Shown one piece after another: positions 53,127-61,775 of a stretch of DNA of 64,000 bases; position 1 is the first letter of the stretch, and every line of letters begins with the position of its first letter. The notes under the pieces are model-generated. The model was not told where the DNA came from. It saw only the letters and a list, made by a program, of their open reading frames with translations, and searched no databases. Made by a program: the position numbers and the translations under genes. This stretch comes from Pseudomonas rhizophila (GTDB taxonomy: Bacteria > Pseudomonadota > Gammaproteobacteria > Pseudomonadales > Pseudomonadaceae): contig NZ_CP024081.1 in assembly GCF_003033885.1 (NCBI RefSeq), positions 1,364,852 through 1,428,851 on the forward strand, read 5' to 3'.

Positions 53127-54647
53127 TTACTTCCAACTGGACTGAACGAAACGCGGCAGTTCATCCGGATACGGCGTGAATGCCAGTTCGGAGGTGTAGG
53201 CGTAGTTCATCGAGTAGTTGAACAGCGGGGCCCAGTACGCCTGTTCGCTGATGCGCTGCAACGCCTTGCGGTAGTTGTCCTTGCGCACTTGCGGATCGAG
53301 GGCGTTATCGGCGCTCTGCAACCAGTTTTGGACTTGCGGGTCTTTGATGTTGTCGTCCGGATTGCCCTTGAACCAGGTGCCGGCCGACGCCGAGGTGTCG
53401 AGGATCGAGAACGAGCCCCAGGCCTGGAACGACATGGGCACCTTTCCGCCACGTTGCTGATCTCGTAGGGCGGCGTACTTCAAGTAGCGCAGCTTGGCGT
53501 TGATGCCCACCGCCCGCAGGTTGCCGATGATGGCTTCGACGTAATCACGGTCGCGATAAGCGAATATTTCCGTCTCGAAGCCATTTGGGTAACCGGCCTC
53601 GGCGAGCAGCGCGCGGGCTTTGGCCGGGTCAAAGTTGTAGACAGTGGCCGCAGAGGTATCGCAACCGAACTGGCGTGGATAACACGCAACCTGTAAGGGC
53701 TTGGCTTCGCCACCCACCAACTGCGTCGCCAGTGCCTCGCGGTTGATCGCATGGTTGATCGCTTGACGCACCTTGAGGTTTTTCATTGGCGAGTTTTCGC
53801 TGGAGGTGCCTCGAGCATCAAGAATCAGGAAACCGATGCGCATGGTTTCGGCGCTGGTTACGGTGAGGTTCGGTATACCTTTGAGGTCGATTGCCTGATC
53901 CGAGGTGACGCGCCAGATCCAGTCGACACCGCCGGTCATCAACTCGGCCAGGCGAGTTTCTGCATCCGGGATTACCCGAAACTTGAGGTGAGCGATATGT
54001 GGCTTGCCCTGTGGGCTGTCCGCAAAGTAGTCCTTGTTGATCGCCATGCTCACGCCTTCGCCGGCCACCACCGACAGGGCTTTATACGGTCCGGTGCCCA
54101 CTGGCTTGCGACTGAATTCGGCCAGGCCGACCTTCTCGAAGTATTGCTTGGGGAACATCGGAACGGCGTTGGACAGGTATTCCAGCGCAGGAGGGAAAGG
54201 CTTCTTCAAATACAGGCGGACACTGTAGTCACCGGTTTTTTCGGCGCTCTTGATCCAGTCTACGTTTTGCACGGTCACGACTTTCGCTTCGGGCGACACC
54301 ACGTAGTTGAGGGTGAACACCACGTCGTCGGCGGTGAAGGGGTCGCCGTTGTGAAATTTGACGCCTTTGCGTAGCTCAAGGTCGATGGTGGTGTCGTCGA
54401 CCTGTTTCCAGCCGGTGGCCAGCATGGGCTTGTATTCGCCGCTGGTGGGATCGCGGTAGATCAGGTTGTCCCAGATCAGCCGGCCGAGAATCACTCCTTC
54501 GCGGAGATCGTTGTGATAGGGGCTGACGTTTTCAGGTTCGCTGTCGGAAGCGTAAACCAGGGTGTCGTTGGCTTTGTCGGCATGAGCCGCAAAGCTGTTG
54601 ATCAAACCCATCAGCGCGATACTGCAGGCGAAACCTTTGATGCCCAT
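53127..54647 (-). CDS. Peptide/nickel-type ABC transporter substrate-binding protein
   Basis: A 506-residue periplasmic binding protein with a signal peptide (MGIKGFACSIALMGLINSFAAHA). Family blocks: GVILGRLIWDNLIYRDPTSGEYKPMLATGWK, FTADDVVFTLNYV, AINHAINREALATQLVGGEAKP, and AGTWFKGNPDDNIKDPQVQNWLQSAD. It does not show a Lys-rich patch for a particular peptide class, so the ligand is open. GGAGACG precedes the ATG at 54647. First gene of the operon, divergent from the LysR gene 187 bases away. Confidence 0.94.
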   Translation of the reverse strand: MGIKGFACSIALMGLINSFAAHADKANDTLVYASDSEPENVSPYHNDLREGVILGRLIWDNLIYRDPTSGEYKPMLATGWKQVDDTTIDLELRKGVKFHNGDPFTADDVVFTLNYVVSPEAKVVTVQNVDWIKSAEKTGDYSVRLYLKKPFPPALEYLSNAVPMFPKQYFEKVGLAEFSRKPVGTGPYKALSVVAGEGVSMAINKDYFADSPQGKPHIAHLKFRVIPDAETRLAELMTGGVDWIWRVTSDQAIDLKGIPNLTVTSAETMRIGFLILDARGTSSENSPMKNLKVRQAINHAINREALATQLVGGEAKPLQVACYPRQFGCDTSAATVYNFDPAKARALLAEAGYPNGFETEIFAYRDRDYVEAIIGNLRAVGINAKLRYLKYAALRDQQRGGKVPMSFQAWGSFSILDTSASAGTWFKGNPDDNIKDPQVQNWLQSADNALDPQVRKDNYRKALQRISEQAYWAPLFNYSMNYAYTSELAFTPYPDELPRFVQSSWK

Positions 54648-54834
54648 GCCGTCGTCTCCGTTGGCGAGAGTGGTTGAATCAAAGGGCAGCGAATCGCAAA
54701 TGCGGTAAATGAGGAGGAGAAGCTCAGGCGATGTTTTTTTTGGTCTGGACACGAATGTAGGGAAAGGCTATCAATGCCACAAGTACAATCTTTCGATACT
54801 TTCTTTGCCAAAAAGGCAATGCTCGGAGGTTCCG

Positions 54835-55752
54835 ATGCAGTTGTATGGCGTGCAGTCCACGGCATTGCGCTATTTCCTGGAAGTAGCCAGGTGCGGATCG
54901 GTCAGTGAAGCTTCGGTGCGGCTCAATGTTGCGGCGTCAGCGGTGAGCCGACAGATTTCCAAGCTTGAGTTGGCTCTGGATGCCAGCCTGTTTGAGCGTC
55001 GTGCCCGAGGCATGGTGCTCAGCGAGGCCGGGACGCGATTGGCGGCTTATGCGCGCAAGTCGCAGCTTGAGGCTGAGCAGGTGGTGCTGGAAATTACCGA
55101 GCTGCATGGCTTGCAACGGGGGCATGTGCATGTCGCCTGCTCGGAAGGTTTTGCATTGGAGTACATGCCCAGGAGCATCAGCGCATTCAGGCGTGAGTAC
55201 CAGGGCATCCATTTCACATTGGAGGTTTGCGCGCCTGCGCAAGCGACTGAAAAAGTACGTTCCGGCGAAGCCGATCTGGCGATGACCTTCAGCCTGTCGC
55301 CGCAGAAGGAAATCAAGGTCGAACATGTCTTGAGCGGGGCTATTTTTGCAGTGGTTTCCAATTCCCACCCCTTGGCCGGGCGTGAAGCGGTCAGCCTCGC
55401 CGAGTTGCAACCCTGGCCCATTGCGTTGCCTAAGGCCGATACCACGATACGGCAACTGTTCGACATTTGTTGTGGTGTACAGGGGTTGTTGTTCGATCCG
55501 GTACTGACCACTAATTACGTGGCCGCGCTTTACAGCTTCGTCCGCGAGGAAGGCGTCATTAGCCTGGCCAGCGAGATGACCTTGCACAAACAGGTGGCGG
55601 ACAAGCAGTTGCAGTGCCTGCCAATCCTGGATGAAGGGATGCAGGCACGGCGCATCGAACTGCAAAGCATGGCTGGACGCAATTTGCCGGCGGCGGTTTC
55701 TGCGTTCAAGGATTTTCTGATTGCAGAACTGGTGAACACCAAGCACGGTTGA
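54835..55752 (+). CDS. LysR-family regulator
   Basis: A 305-residue LysR protein. N-terminal HTH (ALRYFLEVARCGSVSEASVRLNVAASAVSRQISKLELALDASLFER), C-terminal inducer-binding region (GHVHVACSEGFALEYMPRSISAFRREYQG). CGGAGG lies 5-10 bases before the ATG. Divergent from the binding-protein gene; in the intergenic region TTGCC-aaaaa-GGCAA (54805-54819) is a small inverted repeat of the size bound by LysR proteins, 16 bases before this start. It probably controls the ABC/peptidase operon and itself. The inducer is not known. Confidence 0.92.
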   Translation: MQLYGVQSTALRYFLEVARCGSVSEASVRLNVAASAVSRQISKLELALDASLFERRARGMVLSEAGTRLAAYARKSQLEAEQVVLEITELHGLQRGHVHVACSEGFALEYMPRSISAFRREYQGIHFTLEVCAPAQATEKVRSGEADLAMTFSLSPQKEIKVEHVLSGAIFAVVSNSHPLAGREAVSLAELQPWPIALPKADTTIRQLFDICCGVQGLLFDPVLTTNYVAALYSFVREEGVISLASEMTLHKQVADKQLQCLPILDEGMQARRIELQSMAGRNLPAAVSAFKDFLIAELVNTKHG

Positions 55753-55843
55753 AGTGGCGAGGCAACGGCGCAAGGCTGTTCGCTTATCCCCGATGGGCTG
55801 CGCAGCAGCCCCAAAAAAAAGATTGAATCCCACGCTCCGTTAT

Positions 55844-56980
55844 TTACTGCTCGGCATTGCGGCTATGACGGTAATCGCTGACCGCCTCATACACCGCTTT
55901 GCGCAAACGGTTGATGCCGCCGATGGGGCGATGGGCCTCAATGCCGAACCACGGGTTGAAGGACTGGTTGTCGCAGGCCAGGTTCAGCTTGGGCGTATCG
56001 AAATCCTGGGCCGGCACGGTGATTCGCGCCACTGTCTCGAACGGTGCGTCACTTTCTCGCCATTCAATACTGGTGTCTTCGATCGGCATGAACTTGCTCG
56101 GGTCCTGGCGCTGGATCTGCAGGACAAAACACGCCGGTATCCGGTCTGTGGATAACTGTTGCGTCAGTGTACTTCGCAAGAAATTCGGCAGTGCCTGGTT
56201 TTGTGCGGGCAGGGTGTAGCTCGGGCAGTTATCCGGGTCGGGCGCTACGCGAAATTTCGCGTTGGCCTCGCCAAACTTGTAGGGCGATACCGAAAAATAC
56301 GTGGTCTGGGTCGGGCTGTCAGGGGCCGGTGAAAGTGTCTCCAGGGCGATGAACAGGTGGCGGATCTGCCAGCTCCGGGGATCCAGGCTCGGAAAGAACG
56401 CCATCGCCTTTTTTCCATCGGCCTGGGCGGCTACATTCTGACGATATTCGGCGACATCGCTGACGAAGAAGTTCGGATGATTGAACATCACAAAATCCTG
56501 TTCACCTTGTGACAGTCGGTCCCCCAGCAATTGTTTGCCCGGCACGCCCAGCAGCTTGATCGCCATCCCTCGCGCATCGCGCAGGCTGTCGAACTGTGGG
56601 TAGGCGTTGCCGTTGGACAAGCGAATCGTCGCTTGCCAGACCTTCCCCGGCTCGGCAAATACACCCTGGCGCAACGGTGCTGGCAGATTGTCCGGCACCT
56701 GCACTTGCGCCATGACGCAGCCGTGGGCTTTGGCATGGGCATCACGCAGGTAGCGCGTGCCTTCGCGGTGCTGATCGACGATACGGATGGCGGTCTGGAT
56801 GATGTCCTGGGTCATGGCCGCTTCGCCGGGTGGAATCTGCTCTTTATCCGAGACCGGCCCGCTGTGTTGCCAGGCGAACCAGGCCGTGGCCAGCGCCCAG
56901 CCGAGCAGCCCGATGCCCAGCAACCACAGGAGCGTCTTGCCCAAAAAGGCGCCGAGGCGCAGCCAGAGCGTAATCAGCAT
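55844..56980 (-). CDS. Catalase-fold heme protein (SrpA-like), membrane-anchored
   Basis: A 378-residue protein. An N-terminal hydrophobic helix (about 8-36; WLLGIGLLGWALATAWFAW) probably anchors it in the inner membrane with the rest outside. The catalase-like core shows RYLRDAHAKAHGCVMAQVQV, where the His-Gly corresponds to the catalase distal His, RLSNGNAYPQFDSLRDARGMAIKLLGV, FVMFNHPNFFVSDVAEY and ends HRPIGGINRLRKAVYEAVSDYR. The Tyr heme ligand of true catalases (R-x-x-x-Y) is not visible, so heme ligation is unclear. It is shorter than catalase (about 480). Located directly downstream of the di-heme cytochrome gene (31-base gap). Peroxidase, not proven catalase. Confidence 0.85.
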   Translation of the reverse strand: MLITLWLRLGAFLGKTLLWLLGIGLLGWALATAWFAWQHSGPVSDKEQIPPGEAAMTQDIIQTAIRIVDQHREGTRYLRDAHAKAHGCVMAQVQVPDNLPAPLRQGVFAEPGKVWQATIRLSNGNAYPQFDSLRDARGMAIKLLGVPGKQLLGDRLSQGEQDFVMFNHPNFFVSDVAEYRQNVAAQADGKKAMAFFPSLDPRSWQIRHLFIALETLSPAPDSPTQTTYFSVSPYKFGEANAKFRVAPDPDNCPSYTLPAQNQALPNFLRSTLTQQLSTDRIPACFVLQIQRQDPSKFMPIEDTSIEWRESDAPFETVARITVPAQDFDTPKLNLACDNQSFNPWFGIEAHRPIGGINRLRKAVYEAVSDYRHSRNAEQ

Positions 56981-57011
56981 GGGTCAATCCTTTTGCCTGA
57001 GGGGTTCATCA

Positions 57012-58817
57012 TCACAGTTGCGACTCCAGCGGCCCGCCCAGTACCTTGAGGTACTCCAGCAACGCCCAGCGTTCCTGTGGCTGCAGCAGCCGACCGATCA
57101 CGCCGTTACCCCGCTCACCAGCGCGAAACTCATGACCACTGTTGTGGTTGCCGGTAATCCGGGTGTCGAACAAAAAGCCATTCGTGAAGGCTTCTGTGCG
57201 ATAGCCCAGGTGCCGTGGGTCGTATTCGAAGCTGCCTTTATAGAAGGTGATCGCCCGTTCGTCCTGAGGGGACAGCAACTGATAGATCGTCGGCACCGAG
57301 CCGTTATGCAGGAAGGGCGGCGTGGCCCAGACGCCAGCCAGGGGCCGGGCTTTGTAGGCGCGCAGCTCGCGCACGCCGATGGGCAGGCCAAAACCGTCCA
57401 GCGCCGGACGCTCCAGCGGTGTGACGCCCGCGTCACGGTAAGCCCGCTCTTCCACGAACGCGGTAACGTAGGCCAAGCCTTTGGCGACTGAAACCTGGCT
57501 CAAATCCAGCGGCGTCGTCGGGGTCGGATGCAGTTGTACGTCCAGTTTGGCCAGTTCGGCCGGATTCCATTGCAGGCTGGTCAGATCGAAACGGTGGTCG
57601 GCAATGTTGTTAGCGGTACCCGGATCGGTGCCGATCACCTTCACCGGCAACATGTTCAGGTGCTGGACGGGCCTGTCAGGACCTTGAACCACGTTGGGGA
57701 CATGGCAGCCGGCACAGTTTTCGACGAACAGCGCCCGGCCTTGTGCGGCCAACGGCATATCGATAGCGCCAAGCAGTTCCTGAGGCCACTCCGGGGCCTT
57801 GAGCAACTGCAGGGTTTCTTCAATCTTGTGCAGATCGCGAACGCGCACGCTGGAGGGGTATCGCGCATCACCTTGCAATGGTTTGCCCTGGGCGTCGAAG
57901 AAATTCAACGTGGCGCCGACACCCAGTGCTTCGCCGACGTTGCGGGCCATCGGTTGCTGGGCCGAACCGTTCCACTGCACCCAGTCGAATGTCCATATGT
58001 CCCACAACTGCGGGTAATCCACAGGTGCGTTGGCGACCCGGTAATTCTTGTCGGAGATGGCATCGCCGAAGCTGGCATTGGCAATCCGTCCAAAGGCATC
58101 TGTACGGCCAGGTCCTTCTTCGGTGGGGTAGAGGCCGCGATGAGTGTCGTTCCAGGCCACGCGCAAGAATGTATCCAAGGAGGCTTTGAATGATTTGCGC
58201 AGCTGTTCATGGCGGGCGTCGTAGTCCTGCCCCAGGACCTGGCGGGCAAAGCGTTCGAATTTCCAGGGGTTGTAGTAGGTCGAGGCCAGGCTGGCGACCA
58301 ATGCTTGTCCGAAACTGCCACCGCGTAATGTAGGAACGCTGGAAGGCAGGACGTGCTGGGCCGAGCCCCCGTCGATCCGTATCGCCTGGCCCTTGAAGCG
58401 CAGCTCACCGGTGTGACAGGCGGCGCAGGTGATATCCAGGAACTGGTCGGCGCTGCCCGGATTCTGGTGGCGGGTGAAACCTACGGGCAGATTGCCGGGA
58501 TTGTCCGCCGAGGGTTTCTGCGCCGGGTCCACCAGAAAGCCGAATCGAGCCAGGTATTCAGGCGAAGCGAAGCGCTGTTGCGAGAACGGCAATTCGAGGG
58601 CGGTGAACCAGTCGTAGCGCAGGCCTTTGACTTGAGTGCCCTGAGGGGTGAAATAGTACGTCTGGCGTTCGGCGGCGCTCCATTGATCCAGATAATGCAC
58701 CTGTTCCACCGGTGTATAGGTCGGCAGACGAGGATTGGCAACGTAATAGAGCACCACGGCCACGGCGATGACGAGCAGCGCAAGGAGCAACAAGAGAAGG
58801 CGAGATAGCAGGCGCAC
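57012..58817 (-). CDS. Di-heme c-type cytochrome (RoxA/MauG-related)
   Basis: A 601-residue exported protein with an uncleaved-looking hydrophobic N-terminus (MRLLSRLLLLLLALLVIAVAVVLYYV). Two heme-binding CxxCH sites: CAACH at 131-135 and CAGCH at 368-372, 237 residues apart. Between and after are MARNVGEALGVGA and WATPPFLHNGSVPTIYQLL, blocks shared with di-heme cytochrome c peroxidases and the rubber oxygenase RoxA. The reaction is unknown: peroxidase, oxygenase or thiol oxidase are the candidates. Upstream of the catalase-fold gene, with which it forms a two-gene operon, suggesting a shared peroxide or heme chemistry in the periplasm. The start has AACGTTACTGTG rather than a good ribosome site. 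Confidence 0.85.
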   Translation of the reverse strand: MRLLSRLLLLLLALLVIAVAVVLYYVANPRLPTYTPVEQVHYLDQWSAAERQTYYFTPQGTQVKGLRYDWFTALELPFSQQRFASPEYLARFGFLVDPAQKPSADNPGNLPVGFTRHQNPGSADQFLDITCAACHTGELRFKGQAIRIDGGSAQHVLPSSVPTLRGGSFGQALVASLASTYYNPWKFERFARQVLGQDYDARHEQLRKSFKASLDTFLRVAWNDTHRGLYPTEEGPGRTDAFGRIANASFGDAISDKNYRVANAPVDYPQLWDIWTFDWVQWNGSAQQPMARNVGEALGVGATLNFFDAQGKPLQGDARYPSSVRVRDLHKIEETLQLLKAPEWPQELLGAIDMPLAAQGRALFVENCAGCHVPNVVQGPDRPVQHLNMLPVKVIGTDPGTANNIADHRFDLTSLQWNPAELAKLDVQLHPTPTTPLDLSQVSVAKGLAYVTAFVEERAYRDAGVTPLERPALDGFGLPIGVRELRAYKARPLAGVWATPPFLHNGSVPTIYQLLSPQDERAITFYKGSFEYDPRHLGYRTEAFTNGFLFDTRITGNHNSGHEFRAGERGNGVIGRLLQPQERWALLEYLKVLGGPLESQL

Positions 58818-59088
58818 AGTAACGTCCTTGTTTTTTTTGATATGCCCTTATGCCTCAGTGCCGCGTGGCCGGCAAGTGGCCATTACCGATGGGGCTGCGG
58901 GGGAGTGGCAATTTGTCCCTGTACGTAATAGATGACAGATGCTTCATCCGCCCAGGATTAAAAAGCGTTTGGGACCGTGAACTTATCAGTGCTTTGCTGC
59001 TCACATGCCGGTAGCCATTGGTCGTGGCCGCCTGATAAGCTCGCGGCTTTACTCGATTGCCCTTTTGGCGCATGAACAAGGAAATAGC

Positions 59089-59802
59089 ATGAAACAGCAT
59101 CGGTTGGCGGCGGCGGTGGCCCTGGTTGGCCTGGTACTCGCGGGTTGTGACTCGCAGACCAGCGTAGAGCTGAAAACCCCGGCGCAGAAAGCTTCCTACG
59201 GCATTGGCCTGAACATGGGCAAAAGCCTGGCTCAGGAAGGTATGGATGACCTGGATTCCAAAGCAGTGGCCCAGGGCATCGAAGATGCCGTCGGCAAGAA
59301 AGAACAGAAGCTGAAAGACGAAGAACTGGTCGAAGCCTTTGCCGCACTGCAAAAGCGTGCCGAAGAGCGTATGGCCAAGATGAGCGAAGAGTCGGCAGCC
59401 GCCGGCAAAAAATTCCTCGAGGAAAACGGCAAGAAGGAAGGTGTTACCACCACCGCTTCCGGCCTGCAGTACGAAGTGGTCAAGAAAGCCGACGGCCCTC
59501 AGCCTAAGCCGACTGATGTCGTGACTGTTCACTACACCGGTAAGTTGACTGACGGTAAGGTGTTCGACAGCTCCGTGGAGCGTGGCAGCCCGATTGACCT
59601 GCCGGTCAGCGGTGTGATCCCGGGTTGGGTCGAAGGCCTGCAACTGATGCATGTCGGCGAGAAGTACAAACTGTACATCCCGAGCGAACTGGCCTACGGC
59701 GCCCAAAGCCCGAGCCCGGCCATCCCCGCCAATTCGGTTCTGGTGTTTGACCTGGAACTGCTGGGGATCAAGGATCCGGCAAAAGAAGACGCAGCCAAGT
59801 AA
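59089..59802 (+). CDS. FKBP-type peptidyl-prolyl isomerase, lipoprotein
   Basis: A 237-residue protein: lipobox LVLAGC, helical N-terminal dimerisation domain (about 22-125; KASYGIGLNMGKSLAQEG), then the FKBP domain (about 135-225; VVTVHYTGKLTDGKVFDSSVERGSPIDLPVSGVIPGWVEGLQLMHVGEKYKLYIPSELAYG). Matches the FkpA/Mip group of envelope folding catalysts. The lipobox suggests a membrane anchor. AAGGAA lies 6-11 bases before the ATG at 59089. A terminator-like hairpin follows the stop. Confidence 0.93.
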   Translation: MKQHRLAAAVALVGLVLAGCDSQTSVELKTPAQKASYGIGLNMGKSLAQEGMDDLDSKAVAQGIEDAVGKKEQKLKDEELVEAFAALQKRAEERMAKMSEESAAAGKKFLEENGKKEGVTTTASGLQYEVVKKADGPQPKPTDVVTVHYTGKLTDGKVFDSSVERGSPIDLPVSGVIPGWVEGLQLMHVGEKYKLYIPSELAYGAQSPSPAIPANSVLVFDLELLGIKDPAKEDAAK

Positions 59803-59819
59803 CCGCGGCTGCTATAACG

Positions 59820-59847
59820 ACAACGCCTCGCTTATGCGGGGCGTTGT
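59820..59847 (+). terminator. Hairpin after the FKBP gene
   Basis: ACAACGCC and GGCGTTGT pair over 8 bases around a 12-base loop, 18 bases past the stop. A U run is lacking, so termination strength is uncertain. Confidence 0.55.
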
Positions 59848-60051
59848 CGTATCCGGGCGTTGGTAAACGGCAAAAAACCGAACGCTCGGCGCGGGTTATA
59901 GTCATAGGCAATACAGACGCTGTGCTAGACCCAGTCGGGCCGTCAAGTCAATGAAATATTGGGTTTTTTTATGTGAGTAAAAAACGCCCGATCTGACTGG
60001 GGGCCTTATTTGACGGGGGCTTCAGCGCGTAAATGCAGCTCTGTTCACAAG

Positions 60052-60076
60052 GTTATCCACAATTTGTGTGGATAAC
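60052..60076. promoter_or_regulatory. Inverted pair of consensus DnaA boxes
   Basis: GTTATCCACA (60052-60061), then 5 bases, then TGTGGATAAC (60067-60076), a perfect inverted repeat in which each arm contains a TTATCCACA DnaA consensus box. It lies 18 bases before the YkvA gene start, so DnaA binding could repress this gene or titrate DnaA. Alternatively the repeat is another regulator's site. Confidence 0.6.
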
Positions 60077-60094
60077 ATTTCAGTGGGAGAAAAC

Positions 60095-60550
60095 ATGAAG
60101 GCTCCGTGGAATTTTGCGCGTTTTCTGCCGCTGGCAGGACGACTGCTGGCCCGCGGTCGATTGCCGACGTTGTTGTTTGCCGTCGCCAGCAAAGGCGCCC
60201 GAGAGGGCGGTCGGTTAGGCAAGCTCAAGGAGGATCTGCGTTTGCTGCAGGCCCTGTGCCTGGCCTACTGGCGTGGCGAATATCGGGCCGTCAGCGCCAA
60301 GTCGCTGCTGTCGATCGTGGCCGGGCTGATGTACTTCCTCAGCCCCCTGGACGCGATTCCGGATTTCCTGCCCATGTTCGGCATGTTTGACGATATCGCC
60401 GTACTGGCGTGGATCATGAAGACCCTCGACAGTGAACTCGAAGCCTTCCGCGCCTGGCGCTATCGGCAATCCCCCGAAAAGCTCGCTCAAGTCGAGCGGC
60501 TTCCCGACACCCCGGAACAGCTCCAGCTCCAAGGGCAGAAAAAGCACTGA
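60095..60550 (+). CDS. YkvA-domain (DUF1232) protein
   Basis: A 151-residue protein. The DUF1232 core is YRAVSAKSLLSIVAGLMYFLSPLDAIPDFLPMFGMFDDIAVLAWIMKTLDSEL (about 75-125 in sequence blocks), where LSPLDAIPDFLP is the family signature. Two or three weak hydrophobic helices suggest a membrane association. No activity is known. The ATG at 60095 has GGGAG about 7 bases before. The DnaA-box pair lies just upstream. It has no partner gene on the same strand for the next 110 bases. Confidence 0.88.
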   Translation: MKAPWNFARFLPLAGRLLARGRLPTLLFAVASKGAREGGRLGKLKEDLRLLQALCLAYWRGEYRAVSAKSLLSIVAGLMYFLSPLDAIPDFLPMFGMFDDIAVLAWIMKTLDSELEAFRAWRYRQSPEKLAQVERLPDTPEQLQLQGQKKH

Positions 60551-60663
60551 TCCGGTTCTGTTTGCCTTATGAGATTGATCGCCCCGCGACCTTAGCCGCT
60601 ATTAGGATTACACTTCCAAGGAAAAAGCTGACTCGCTAAGTGTTGTTGTCCTACGGGGTAGAC

Positions 60664-61005
60664 ATGGATATTCAAATAATCACACGCGACGGAGAGCCCG
60701 AATACGCGGTTTTACCGTGGGATCAGTACCAGTCGCTATTGAAGGCAGCCGGCATCAATCAAGCTCCGCCGCAGGAAGCCACAGTCCGTCACGCGGCGGC
60801 ACCCGGCCAGGTTCTTCCTGGTCTGGATCAACTACGCAGTTTGCGCGAAGGGAAGGGCATCGCCATTGAGGCGTTGGCCCGCACAGTAGGTATAAGCCCG
60901 TCTTATCTGGCCATGATCGAAAGTGGCGAGCGTCAGCCCGATGCCGCGATTCGGCGCAGTTTGGCCTGGGAGTTGACGGTGCCGGGTTGGAGGGATCAAT
61001 CGTGA
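60664..61005 (+). CDS. XRE-type HTH protein with an extra N-terminal domain
   Basis: A 113-residue protein. The C-terminal part is an XRE HTH (LRSLREGKGIAIEALARTVGISPSYLAMIESGERQPD, about 60-95). The first 30 residues, MDIQIITRDGEPEYAVLPWDQ, resemble the start of YefM/Phd-type antitoxins, where a strand ending in VLPW precedes a helix. It therefore could be an antitoxin-like repressor. It is the first gene of a three-gene unit whose second gene overlaps by 4 bases (GTGA). The ribosome site is weak (GGGGTAGAC). Confidence 0.8.
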   Translation: MDIQIITRDGEPEYAVLPWDQYQSLLKAAGINQAPPQEATVRHAAAPGQVLPGLDQLRSLREGKGIAIEALARTVGISPSYLAMIESGERQPDAAIRRSLAWELTVPGWRDQS

Positions 61006-61373
61006 GTGTTCGTATCAGTCGGCAGCATTGGGATGGGTTGTTGGGTGAACTGGATCAGGCGCGCCGCCAGCGCCATTTGTTGACGTACCGGGCCTTGCTG
61101 GAGCGTTTGCAGCTTCCCAGCCCGGCCATGCAGACCTTGACTGCGGCCCTTGAACACTTGGCAGCACTGGATGCCCGGGCTGAACAGCCGCTGCGAAGTT
61201 CGTTGGTCATCAGCCAGGGGGCAAGCCGGTTGCCGCGTACCGGCTTCTTCGAGTGCGTTGAGCGTCTTGGGCGCTTTTCCGGGCCTTCCGATGGTGTCGC
61301 GGCCGCTTCCTGGCACGCCTCGGAAGTGGTCCGGGTATTCGAATACGAGTACCCCGAATCAGCGGAGGCCTGA
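61002..61373 (+). CDS. Hypothetical protein coupled to the HTH gene (123 aa)
   Basis: A 123-residue soluble protein with GTG start overlapping the HTH stop. The N-terminal SRQHWDGLLGELDQARRQRHLLTYRALLERLQLPSPAMQTLTAALEHL is helical; the later SLVISQGASRLPRTGFFECVERLGRF is less structured. No family is recognised. Position after an antitoxin-like HTH gene makes a toxin or co-regulator possible, but no toxin motif is visible. The Sel1-like gene starts right after the stop. Confidence 0.7.
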   Translation: MSVRISRQHWDGLLGELDQARRQRHLLTYRALLERLQLPSPAMQTLTAALEHLAALDARAEQPLRSSLVISQGASRLPRTGFFECVERLGRFSGPSDGVAAASWHASEVVRVFEYEYPESAEA

Positions 61374-61775
61374 ATGCTCTGGCGCATCAAGGCGCGGGCC
61401 GGTTACTGGCTGGCGCGTCGATTGTTTCATTGGTCCTGGTTTGTTCGACAGCCCCGTGGCTGGTCCTGGCTGGAAGGTCAATTTGCCCGCATGGCGAACC
61501 TGGGGGACGTCGGCGCGCAAAGTTTCTATGGGCATATCCTGACGTTCCGCGGCCAGGGCTTGGGTGCCCGGGAAGAAGGTGTTCGCCTGTTGCGCCTGGC
61601 GGCGCTGGCCGGTGATGGCAAGGCTGCCTATCAAGTCGGTGTGATCAGCCTGGCCGGTTCCGCCAGCAAGGCGCCGGATCCGATAGAAGCGGCGCGCTGG
61701 TGGGGTTTGGCGGCAAAAGCCGGCCATCCGTTGGCGGAGGTCAAGCTCAAGGCGCTCGAAGGCTACGACCAGTAG
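61374..61775 (+). CDS. Sel1-like repeat protein (133 aa)
   Basis: A 133-residue protein. The N-terminal part has an amphipathic Trp-rich segment (WLARRLFHWSWFVRQPRGWSWLEGQ), then Sel1/TPR-type helix pairs (GDVGAQSFYGHILTFRG, GVRLLRLAALAGDGKAAYQVGVISLAGSA and DPIEAARWWGLAAKAGHPLAEVKLKAL). Such repeats bind partner proteins. Adjacent to the stop of the unknown gene (no gap) and 213 bases upstream of the RHS gene. The DnaA-box-type sequence TTATCCACA (61778-61786) follows its stop. Confidence 0.85.
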   Translation: MLWRIKARAGYWLARRLFHWSWFVRQPRGWSWLEGQFARMANLGDVGAQSFYGHILTFRGQGLGAREEGVRLLRLAALAGDGKAAYQVGVISLAGSASKAPDPIEAARWWGLAAKAGHPLAEVKLKALEGYDQ

